Positions 1 through 7,101 of a stretch of 33,027 bases of DNA are shown in pieces. The stretch's first letter is position 1, and every line of letters starts with the position of its first letter. Below the pieces are notes generated by a model. It saw nothing but the letters and a program-made list of their open reading frames with translations. It had not been told where the DNA came from and did no database searches. The translations under genes were made by a program, and so were the position numbers. Source of the DNA: Myxococcales bacterium (GTDB lineage: Bacteria > Myxococcota_A > Polyangia > Polyangiales > Houyiibacteriaceae); the NCBI GenBank assembly GCA_019637115.1, contig JAHBWH010000086.1, positions 1 to 33,027 on the forward strand. Reading direction: 5' to 3'.

Positions 1-24
1 GGGGCGCGGCCGAGAAGATCTCCT

Positions 25-69
25 CACCCTCCTCTGGGCCGCGCGCCTCGCGCGGCCCAGAGGAGGGTG
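25..69. terminator. Perfect 21-bp inverted repeat, terminator-like
   Basis: Two 21-nt arms (25-45 and 49-69) are exact reverse complements separated by the 3-nt loop CCT. The transcript would form a very stable hairpin from either strand. It lies about 200 bases beyond the 3' end of the minus-strand gene ending at 273, so it could end that transcript. There is no U-run on either side, so an intrinsic terminator is an inference. An mRNA-stabilising hairpin is equally possible. Confidence 0.5.
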
Positions 70-272
70 CCGCGTCTCTGCCCGCGAACCCGCCCCCGCG
101 GTGTCCCGTCCCTTGCCGTCTGGATCAGACGCCTCCGCAATCACCCGCAGGGGTCGGGGGGTGAACGCGTACCACTTCACGTGGCGCGAGCGCCGCGCAA
201 GATGGTCGGCGGGTCCGAGGTAGCCGTGTAGCGGCCGGGGACCGGGGCCGACGCGAAGGCGCCGAGGCGGCC

Positions 273-548
273 TCAGGCGCGAGCGTTCGGTCTCGCGCAC
301 GCCACGGACACGAACGTGTCGATGTCGACGATCTGCTCACGGTAGAAGGTCACGACCCACGTCGCGTAGACGGTGCCGGGGGCGATCGACTCGCGCACCT
401 CCGCGTCGAGGAAGACCGTCCGGTGATCGCCCTCGTCCGTCGCGTACGCGCTCGCGACCCCACGCTGGACGACGTCGGCGTCCGGATGGTGGGCCGCGAC
501 GGCGCTCAGCGCGGCGTCGAGGACCTTCGGTTCGACCTTCTGCCCCAT
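273..548 (-). CDS. Small protein of unknown function (91 aa)
   Basis: I do not recognise this protein. The ATG is preceded by a strong ribosome-binding region: on the coding strand GGAGGTAGGGGG ends about 6 nt before the start. Third positions are mostly G/C, as in a real gene. The protein has a helical N-terminal half (about 1-35) and a beta-rich C-terminal half with FLDAEV, YATWVVTFY and VDIDTFVSV segments. It has no signal peptide or membrane segment. It starts 3 nt after the stop of the upstream ferritin-like/ATP-grasp gene, so the two are almost certainly one operon. A partner or substrate role for the ATP-grasp enzyme is possible but purely inferred from position. Confidence 0.7.
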   Translation of the reverse strand: MGQKVEPKVLDAALSAVAAHHPDADVVQRGVASAYATDEGDHRTVFLDAEVRESIAPGTVYATWVVTFYREQIVDIDTFVSVACARPNARA

Positions 549-551
549 GTT

Positions 552-2726
552 TCACCCCCTACCTCCAAGTCTGTCAGATCCTCCCCGTGGATCGCCAGCG
601 CGCTCCGCCCCGAAGCGCTGGATGAGGGTCGACTGGATGAGGGTCGAGAGGGGTGTCCCCACGACCATCACCGCCAAGACCTCCGTCGCCACCGAGGGGT
701 CGTTCAAGAAGACCGCGCCCGCCTCGAGCCGCCCGGTCCTCGCGCCGGGCCGCACGGGAAGCTCCGCCGATAGGCGGCTCGCGAAGGCCGCGAAGGGTCC
801 CGTCTCGCGGACACGGAGCAGCGCGAAGAGCCCTCCGACCCCAGGCGCCAGCCGGCGCGTCAGAGCGAGCCCGACGTGTCCCATGGTGTAGCGGGCGTTG
901 ACCTCGATCACGGGCCGGAGCCGGAGCACGCCCGCCGTCTCGTGCACGAACGCATCGACGCCGAAGGGACCGACGTATCCTTCGGCCGCGAGCGCCCTCC
1001 CCGCCGCGCGCGCGGCGCGCCCGAGGCACGTCGCGACGAAGCGCGGCTCGCGGCCCTCGCCGTGCAAGAAGCGGGTCGTGCGCTCGTCGAGGCCGAAGCT
1101 CGGCGCGCCGAGCACCGTCCCGCGGTAGCGACCACGGGCGTCGACGAGGAAGCGCGTGATGCCTTCGACGACGACGCTCCCCTCGGCGTCGACGCGCGCG
1201 AGTACGCTGAGATCGGCGCGACGCTCGAGCTCCGGCTCGACCACGAGCCCCGGTTGGCGCGCGAGCTGGTTCGCGATCCACCGGCGTACGTCCGGGAGCT
1301 CCGCCTCGTCCATGACGCGCCGCTGGTGTCGACCGCTGGTCCCGCGCTCCCCCTTCACGCGCATCACGCGGCCCTGCGACAGCCCGGCGGCGATCGCGTC
1401 GAGCGCGGACTCCGCGTCGTCGCAGAGCGCGCCCGGCGCGAGGTCGACGCGGGGGTCGTCCCCTCCTCGTCGATCACCCAGCTCACCCAGCGCCCCCTCC
1501 TCGCGCAGCGCCTCCATCACACGGAGCGCGAACGACTTCCGGTTCACACGCCGCGCGATCGCCACCCGCTCGTCGAGCGGCCGGCCCAGCGCGCGCAGGC
1601 GCCGCGCGAGGGGCGCGTACGTGGTCGCCACGTCGGGGGCCCAGCCCCAGGGCTCGAGCGACGCGACGTGAGGGTGCTCGATGGCGTCGACGTCCGTGAC
1701 GAGCTCGGGGATCGCGAAGCCCGCGGCCGCGAGGGAGCGCAGGAAGGCGATCGACGGGCGCCGACGCACGAGCACGACGTCGTCGTGGCGCGCGAGCACG
1801 AGCGGGAGGAGGTCGAGGTCCTCCTCGAGCGCGCGTGCCTCGCGGCCGAGCGGGCTCCCCGTGCCGTGCAGCCAGGCGTGCTCGCACGAGGGATCGAACG
1901 AGAAGACCGACGGCGGGCGTCCCTTGGAGGCGCCGAAGACGCGCATCTGGTCGATGAAGTCCTCGGACAAGCCGGCCCGGCGGCGCCCCTCCGCGTCGAA
2001 GAGGCGCCCTCGCCCACGCGCCGGCGTCAGCGGCCAGGTGAGCCGCGCTCGCCAGGCCTCGAAGGTGTCGCGCGCGTCGTCGTCCCCGCGCGTGCGCTCG
2101 AAGAACGCGAGTCCGCGGCCGACGTGGAGCAGCTCGTCCTCGTAGACGCGCTCGAGCGCGTCGGCGGTGGAGGCGTCGCCGCAGGCGCGGAAGGCGTCCG
2201 CGTAGGCGCGCGAGAAGTCGAGGTTCGCCTGCTCGAAGGTGAGGCTCATCCCAGCCACGAAATCCGTGGGGGACGCGACGTCGCGGAGGCAATCCCAGAA
2301 GAAGGCGCTGACGGGGATCTCGCCCAGCGCGACGCCATCGGCGCGCATGCGCTCGAGGTAGAGGCGGAGGTGGCGCTGCTCGTCGGCGATCGTGCGTGCG
2401 AGCCCCATCCGGAACGACCTCGGCGCGTCGGGGAAACGCAGGAGCGCGAGCGCCATCAGCTCGGCGGCGAGCAGCTCGTGGTTGGCGAAGAAGTGCAGCA
2501 CGCGCCCCCGCGCGCCGGGGCGGTCCAGCTCGGTCGCCCCCGGGAAAGCGACGCGCTCGCGCGCTTGGTCGAGCCGAAGGGGCTCGGGGCGGCCCGGGCG
2601 CGGCGGGAGCGCGACCGCCTCGCCCGGCCGTGCGTCCGTGAGCGCCTCGACGTCGACGAGCTTCTCGTCGAGGGTCGTGCCGTAGAGGATGCGCTCGGCG
2701 AGCTCGCGAAGCTCCATCGCGTCCAT
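552..2726 (-). CDS. Ferritin-like (DUF455-type) / ATP-grasp fusion protein
   Basis: This 724-residue protein appears to join two enzyme folds. Residues about 60-215 resemble the DUF455 ferritin-like family: NHELLAAEL (82-90), DEQRH (115-119) and EDELLHV (196-202) supply the Glu/His ligands of a possible di-metal site. Residues about 310-640 resemble an ATP-grasp ligase. KGERGTSG (458-465) looks like the nucleotide-gripping loop, GYVGPFGVDAF (583-593) is a typical core strand-turn, and VIEVNARYTMGH (606-617) carries the Glu and Asn expected for Mg-ATP. ATP-grasp enzymes join a carboxylate to an amine or thiol, but the substrate here cannot be read. The last 25 residues are Arg/Gly-rich and hold a short LIQSTLIQ duplication. 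A 91-residue gene follows after 3 nt. The two domain calls come from motif reading; the fusion itself is seen directly. Confidence 0.75.
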   Translation of the reverse strand: MDAMELRELAERILYGTTLDEKLVDVEALTDARPGEAVALPPRPGRPEPLRLDQARERVAFPGATELDRPGARGRVLHFFANHELLAAELMALALLRFPDAPRSFRMGLARTIADEQRHLRLYLERMRADGVALGEIPVSAFFWDCLRDVASPTDFVAGMSLTFEQANLDFSRAYADAFRACGDASTADALERVYEDELLHVGRGLAFFERTRGDDDARDTFEAWRARLTWPLTPARGRGRLFDAEGRRRAGLSEDFIDQMRVFGASKGRPPSVFSFDPSCEHAWLHGTGSPLGREARALEEDLDLLPLVLARHDDVVLVRRRPSIAFLRSLAAAGFAIPELVTDVDAIEHPHVASLEPWGWAPDVATTYAPLARRLRALGRPLDERVAIARRVNRKSFALRVMEALREEGALGELGDRRGGDDPRVDLAPGALCDDAESALDAIAAGLSQGRVMRVKGERGTSGRHQRRVMDEAELPDVRRWIANQLARQPGLVVEPELERRADLSVLARVDAEGSVVVEGITRFLVDARGRYRGTVLGAPSFGLDERTTRFLHGEGREPRFVATCLGRAARAAGRALAAEGYVGPFGVDAFVHETAGVLRLRPVIEVNARYTMGHVGLALTRRLAPGVGGLFALLRVRETGPFAAFASRLSAELPVRPGARTGRLEAGAVFLNDPSVATEVLAVMVVGTPLSTLIQSTLIQRFGAERAGDPRGGSDRLGGRG

Positions 2727-2807
2727 CCTGGCGCGCGCGCTCCACCTCCGCTAACCAAAGCCGAGCAGCGCACGCGCTCTCGTCTCGGGTCGCGCGACCT
2801 CCCGTGC

Positions 2808-3464
2808 TCAGGAGCGCGAGTCGTAGTGTGCGGCGAGCACGAGCTGGGGGTCCGGCACGCTGCCTTCGAGGGCCGCGCGAGCGGCGTCGAGCGTGGCGTC
2901 CGAGAGGTCGAGCTCCACGCAGGTCCGTTCGTCCCATCCGACGCGGCCGAGCAACACACCGCCGATGCGGTGTGAGTGCGGCCCGGATCCCGAGCGTGTG
3001 CGGAACGTGAACGGCGCGACGAACGACGCGTTCCCGAGCCCACCGAGGAGGAGAAAACCGTCCCCCATGCCGTTCATCACCAGGAAGGTCTGGCGCCCCG
3101 CCGCGGCCGCCGGTGCTCGCCGATCGAGCCACAGGTCGGCCTGACGCTCGCGCTCGCGAAGCAACGCCAAGGGTAGGAGCTGTGGGCCGTAGTCCCTCGG
3201 CAACGGAGCGCCGGGGACGGCATCCGACCGGCTCTGCCAGAGGGGCACTCCGACCACGACGTCGCCTCGCGAGAGGCCGCTCGTGATGGCCAAGCTCGCG
3301 AGCTCTTCGTCGCCCGGCTCTTCGGAGGCCCCTTCGAGCCCGCCATCGGTGGGCTCTTCGGAGGTGGCTTCGTCGAAGGCCTCGTTCTCGCCCCTCTTCC
3401 ACCGAGTTCCGCGCACGACGGCGACGAAGACCGCGCCGTCGGCGCTCGGCTCGAGGTGCCTCAC
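2808..3464 (-). CDS. Conserved-looking protein of unknown function (218 aa)
   Basis: I do not recognise this family. I chose the GTG start at 3464 because it overlaps the TGA stop of the upstream gene in a GTGA quartet, a classic sign of translational coupling; no ATG fits. After a short strand-forming start (residues 1-25) there is an acidic, low-complexity stretch rich in Glu, Gly and Ser (about 28-55). A mixed alpha/beta domain follows, with VVVGVPLWQSR near 70, a QADLWLDRR helix and a glycine-rich NGMGDGFLLLGGLG segment. No signal peptide or membrane segment is visible. Together with the 94-residue gene upstream it forms a two-gene unit, probably cytoplasmic. Confidence 0.65.
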   Translation of the reverse strand: MRHLEPSADGAVFVAVVRGTRWKRGENEAFDEATSEEPTDGGLEGASEEPGDEELASLAITSGLSRGDVVVGVPLWQSRSDAVPGAPLPRDYGPQLLPLALLRERERQADLWLDRRAPAAAAGRQTFLVMNGMGDGFLLLGGLGNASFVAPFTFRTRSGSGPHSHRIGGVLLGRVGWDERTCVELDLSDATLDAARAALEGSVPDPQLVLAAHYDSRS

Positions 3465-3745
3465 GATGCTCGATCGAAGCCGAAGCCCGCGTCCTCGAAG
3501 AACGTCGTGATGATGTCGAGCAGCTCGTCTTCGTGGCTGCCCAGCTCGTAGTCGGCGCACCAGGCCTCGCACATCGACCCGAAGTCTCGCCCCCACCCGT
3601 CGACCCCGTCGACGATCTCGGCGATCTGCTCTTCCGTGAAGACGGCGGCCACGTCCTTCGGCGAGGGCGGGGCTCCGCTCTCGTTCGCGGTGCGCGCGAT
3701 CTCGCGGATTCGGTCGCAAGCCTTTTCGTCGAACTCGATGTACAT
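3461..3745 (-). CDS. Small acidic protein of unknown function (94 aa)
   Basis: I do not recognise this family. The ORF starts with ATG, has strong G/C third-position bias and a GAAGG ribosome-binding match about 10 nt upstream. The protein is acidic (MYIEFDE start; HEDELLDIITTFFEDAGFGF near the end) and predicted mostly helical, with two Cys in a SMCEAWCADY segment. Its stop overlaps the GTG start of the next gene by the GTGA quartet, so the two proteins are probably made in fixed ratio. It is the first gene of the minus-strand pair; the region from 3746 to about 4009 separates it from the divergent leucine-rich-repeat gene and should hold both promoters. Confidence 0.65.
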   Translation of the reverse strand: MYIEFDEKACDRIREIARTANESGAPPSPKDVAAVFTEEQIAEIVDGVDGWGRDFGSMCEAWCADYELGSHEDELLDIITTFFEDAGFGFDRAS

Positions 3746-4009
3746 GGCGTGGTGCCTTCGTGGTGCTTCGGGTTGATGAAACGAGGCGGGTGCAGAGTGG
3801 TTGGCCCGACCTCCGTGGCCGGAGTGTAAGGGAAGACGCGCGGGGACGAATAGACGAGACGCTCGACCTCCACCTCCATGGACACGGCCAGCAGCGCGCT
3901 GACGGGCCCCACGTCACGTTCGCCGCAGCATGGCCACCGCCATCGTCGGTGCGAGCCGCGCCCACGTTGCGCTCCGCGGTCCGGATGCTCCATCCTCGAC
4001 GACGCCGTC

Positions 4010-5230
4010 GTGAAGATTCGGACCAGGGAGCAGCTCGAAGCGCTGCGGGGGCGCACCGCGATCGAAGCGACGCTCGAGATTCTCGTGCCCGAGCTCGTCG
4101 AGTTGGAGCCCCTGCACGCGCTTCGGCGGGCGACCGGCATCGTCCTCGACGGATGCGCCGGGCTGCGCTCACTCTCGGGGCTCGGCGCGCTGGAGCGGCT
4201 CGACGACGTGCTCGGCCTCCGCGGGCTGCGCGATCTCGTCTCGCTCGAGGGGGTCGAGGGGCTGCGCGACGCCGGGCGCGTCAGCGTGGTCGCGTGCCCC
4301 GAGCTCGCGTCGCTGCGCGGGCTCGCGGGGCTCGAGCGCGTGGGTCGCGAGTCCCGCGAGCATCCGTTTCCGGGGGGCGTCGACCTGCGGGATCTCCCGG
4401 CACTCGAGTCGCTCGAGGGGCTCGGGCGTCTGCGCAGGGTCCAGGGCTCGATCCACGTCGAAGGCAGCGGCCTGCGATCGCTCGTCGGCCTCGGCGCGCT
4501 CGAGGAGGTGGCGCACGTGCACTTGGTCGCGCTCGAGCAGCTGAGCAGCCTCGAGGGCGTGAGCGCGTGGCGCGCGGTCCGCCTCACGGTGTGCGATGCG
4601 CCGAGCCTCGTCGACCTCCGTGGGCTCGAGCACGCCGAGCGCGTCGAGCACCTCGCCCTGCTCCGCTGCGCCGCGCTCGGCTCGCTGCGCGGACTCGAGG
4701 GGGTCGCGTCCTTGGGCGAGCTGAGGCTCGTGGGGAGCGGACTCACCGAGCTCACGGGCTTCCCGCCTGCTCGCGAGATCGAGCACCTCCTCCTCGCAGA
4801 CAACTACGAGCTCACGAGCCTGCGCGGCCTCGAAGCGCTCGCGCGGGTGCGGGGCGCGCTCGAGCTGCGAAACAACCCGCGGCTCGGCTCGCTCGAGGCA
4901 CTCGGTCGCCTGGCCGACGTCGGCACCTCGCTCTACCGACCGACCTCCGACGGGCTGCGCTTGCGTGAGGACCTGCCTCTGGAGGGCGACGGCTTCCCGA
5001 GCGGCGGCGACCTTCGGATCGCCGGCCACGACGCGCTGACGGACCTCCGCGGGCTCGAGGCCCTGCGCGTCGTCGGCGGGCGTCTACGCCTCGAGGACCT
5101 CCGCTCGTTGACCGACGTCCGCGCGCTGAGCGGTCTGCGCGTCATCGGCGGGGGCGCACACCTCACCGGATGCTCCGCGCTGCCGAGCCCGCCCGGCCTG
5201 CCGCGCTTCTTGACCGCGGAAGCGCTCTGA
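4010..5230 (+). CDS. Leucine-rich-repeat protein (receptor-L-like repeats)
   Basis: A repeat protein of about 406 residues. Units of roughly 20-24 residues recur through its whole length in the form L-x-SL-x-GLE-x-L-x-x-V (for example SLEGVEGLRD, SLRGLAGLER, DLRGLEALRV), as in leucine-rich or receptor-L-type solenoids that bind other proteins. I placed the start at GTG 4010, just before KIRTREQLEALRG, where the repeat pattern and the G/C third-position bias begin. An in-frame ATG at 3878 would add 44 residues that are Arg/His/Pro-rich with poor codon bias. Neither start has a clear ribosome-binding site. No secretion signal is seen with the short start. Its ligand is unknown. Confidence 0.75.
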   Translation: MKIRTREQLEALRGRTAIEATLEILVPELVELEPLHALRRATGIVLDGCAGLRSLSGLGALERLDDVLGLRGLRDLVSLEGVEGLRDAGRVSVVACPELASLRGLAGLERVGRESREHPFPGGVDLRDLPALESLEGLGRLRRVQGSIHVEGSGLRSLVGLGALEEVAHVHLVALEQLSSLEGVSAWRAVRLTVCDAPSLVDLRGLEHAERVEHLALLRCAALGSLRGLEGVASLGELRLVGSGLTELTGFPPAREIEHLLLADNYELTSLRGLEALARVRGALELRNNPRLGSLEALGRLADVGTSLYRPTSDGLRLREDLPLEGDGFPSGGDLRIAGHDALTDLRGLEALRVVGGRLRLEDLRSLTDVRALSGLRVIGGGAHLTGCSALPSPPGLPRFLTAEAL

Positions 5231-5247
5231 GCGCGGTCGCCCCCTGA

Positions 5248-5329
5248 GTGGTCGGCTCGGTGGTCGGTTCGGTCGTCGCTCGGTCGTCGCTCGGTCGTCG
5301 GCTCGGTGGTCAGCTCGGTGGTCGGCTCG
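5248..5329. repeat. Seven tandem 11-12-bp repeats
   Basis: Seven head-to-tail units of the form GTGGTCGGCTCG (12 bp; two central units are the 11-bp GTCGTCGCTCG) fill the gap between the leucine-rich-repeat gene and the convergent phosphatase gene. Units differ from one another by one to three bases. No function is visible. Slippage is the likely origin. Confidence 0.85.
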
Positions 5330-5368
5330 CGCCGCGACCTCGACTCCGCCGCTTGGTGCTGGTGACTC

Positions 5369-6982
5369 CTACCGCAGCCGCTCGACCAGCCGGTGGTCCA
5401 ACGTGCGGCGTTCGACCTCGAAGCGCGCCGCGACCTGCAGCTCCGCGACGGGCGCCCGCACCGTGGACACCGCGTGGTAGGTCACCGTGCAGCCGTCACG
5501 GCGGTACTCGAGCAGGGTGAAGCCGCGCCGCATCGCGTCGGCGTAGTGGACGCTCCGCAGCGCGCGCTCGGCGAGCCCCGCGAAGGGCGCAAACTCGTCG
5601 TCCGGGTCGCCGTCGCCCCCCGAGGAGATCGAGGTCGTGAGCACCTCGAGCGCGACCCGCTCCGAGCGGCGGTCGTGCTGGTCGCGGTAGAGGTCGAAGA
5701 ACCCTGCCGCGTGCACGTCACCCGAGAGGACCATCGGCCCCTCGACCTCGGGCGCCGCGAGCGTCGCCAGGATGGCCTCTCGGTCGTCCAGATAGCCGTC
5801 CCATTGGTCGCGGTTGGCGAGGTTCAGCTCGAGGAGCGCGGGCGAGAAGAGCACGGGCTGCGCGACGAGGTTCCACGCGCCGTGCGAGCCCCGGAGCGCG
5901 CGGATCAGCCACTCGACCTGCGCTGCCCCGAGCAGTGAGAGGCCGCCGGCGAGCAGCTCCTCGCACGGAGGGGCGACCTTCTCCTCGCAAGGCGGAGGGT
6001 CGCGGTGCTGCCTCCCGTCGAGGACGTAGAGCGTGGCGAGATCACCGAACGCGAACGAGCGGTGGATGTCGAAGAACGCCGGATCGTCGGGGAGGCTCAG
6101 CCGGACGGGCATGTGCTCGTACCACGCCTGGTAGCCGGCCGCGCGCAGGGCCAGCGGCTCTCCGTCGCGGCGGCGAGGCTCGTCGAGCCACGTGCCGGCG
6201 TAATCGTTCGAGACCTCGTGGTCGTCCCACGTGACGATCCACGGGTGCGCGGCGTGCGCGGCCTGGAGCGAGGCGTCCATGCGATAGCCGCCGTAGCGCG
6301 CGCGGAAGCCCTCGAGGTCGGTCACACGCTCGAGGTCGATCGGCGCCCGCCCCGGGACGTCGCCCTCGTTGCCCGACTCGTAGATGTAGTCGCCGAGGAA
6401 GAGCACCGCGTCGAGGGGCGTCGCGGCGATGTGATCGTGGGCCGTGTAGAAGCCGTCGCGGTACTTCTGACAGCACGCGACGGCCAAGCGGAGCTGCGAG
6501 GGCCGGGAGTCCGGCGCCGGGAAGGTCTTCGTCCGGCCGATCGGCCCGAGCTCGTCCCCGACGCGGAAGCGGTACCAATACGTTCGATTCGGCTCTAAGC
6601 CGTCGACGTCGACGTGCACCGAGTGGGCGAGCTCGGGTCGCGCGTAGACCCAGCCGTTGCGGACCGGCCGCTGGAGCCGCTCGTCGAGGAACACCTCCCA
6701 GACGACCGGGACCTGGACGTCCGGCATGCCACCGGCGGGTCGCAGCGGCTCGGGCGCCAGGCGCGTCCAGATCACTACGCGATCGTGCAGCGGATCGCCC
6801 GAGGCGACGCCGACCCGAAAGAGGTCCGGAGGCAGCGCGGGCGGCGTAGGCGCGGGCGAGGCCTCGAGCTCGAGGCGAACCTCGTGCCCCGCGCACCCGA
6901 GCAGGCCCACGCCGATGAGACCGAGCAGCTCGCGCCGCCCCAGGGTGACGCCCGCCGCGTCGCGCGCCTCGTCGTCCGACAC
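5369..6982 (-). CDS. phoD: PhoD-type alkaline phosphatase, Tat-exported
   Basis: A secreted metallophosphoesterase of about 537 residues that should release phosphate from phosphomono- or diesters outside the cytoplasm. With the GTG start at 6982, the N-terminus reads as a twin-arginine signal: GRRELLGLIG at 15-24, a short hydrophobic run and a Cys at 30 in LLGC that might be lipidated. PhoD hallmarks follow: an N-terminal strand-rich domain (about 50-155), the metal-binding FLGDYIYES (195-203) and TWDDHEVSNDYAG (251-263), and a late GDVHAAGFFD. An upstream in-frame GTG at 7042 would add 20 residues with poorer codon bias. The gene is divergent from the glycoside hydrolase at 7102 and shares a promoter region of roughly 120 bp with it. 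The Ca/Fe dependence known for PhoD was not checked residue by residue. Confidence 0.9.
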   Translation of the reverse strand: MSDDEARDAAGVTLGRRELLGLIGVGLLGCAGHEVRLELEASPAPTPPALPPDLFRVGVASGDPLHDRVVIWTRLAPEPLRPAGGMPDVQVPVVWEVFLDERLQRPVRNGWVYARPELAHSVHVDVDGLEPNRTYWYRFRVGDELGPIGRTKTFPAPDSRPSQLRLAVACCQKYRDGFYTAHDHIAATPLDAVLFLGDYIYESGNEGDVPGRAPIDLERVTDLEGFRARYGGYRMDASLQAAHAAHPWIVTWDDHEVSNDYAGTWLDEPRRRDGEPLALRAAGYQAWYEHMPVRLSLPDDPAFFDIHRSFAFGDLATLYVLDGRQHRDPPPCEEKVAPPCEELLAGGLSLLGAAQVEWLIRALRGSHGAWNLVAQPVLFSPALLELNLANRDQWDGYLDDREAILATLAAPEVEGPMVLSGDVHAAGFFDLYRDQHDRRSERVALEVLTTSISSGGDGDPDDEFAPFAGLAERALRSVHYADAMRRGFTLLEYRRDGCTVTYHAVSTVRAPVAELQVAARFEVERRTLDHRLVERLR

Positions 6983-7101
6983 GCGCAGGAGGGTACCGTC
7001 CACGGCTCCCGGATGCGAGCGAGCGGCTGACCGCACGTCCACGAGCCCCTTCGCGAGCCGCCGCCCGAGGCGCGTGACGAGGCCTCGTGTACTCTCGCGC
7101 G

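Noticed and set aside
3878-4009. N-terminal extension of the leucine-rich-repeat protein from ATG 3878
   Set aside because: The extra 44 residues are Arg/His/Pro-rich with poor third-position bias and no ribosome-binding site; the repeat pattern starts at about 4013.
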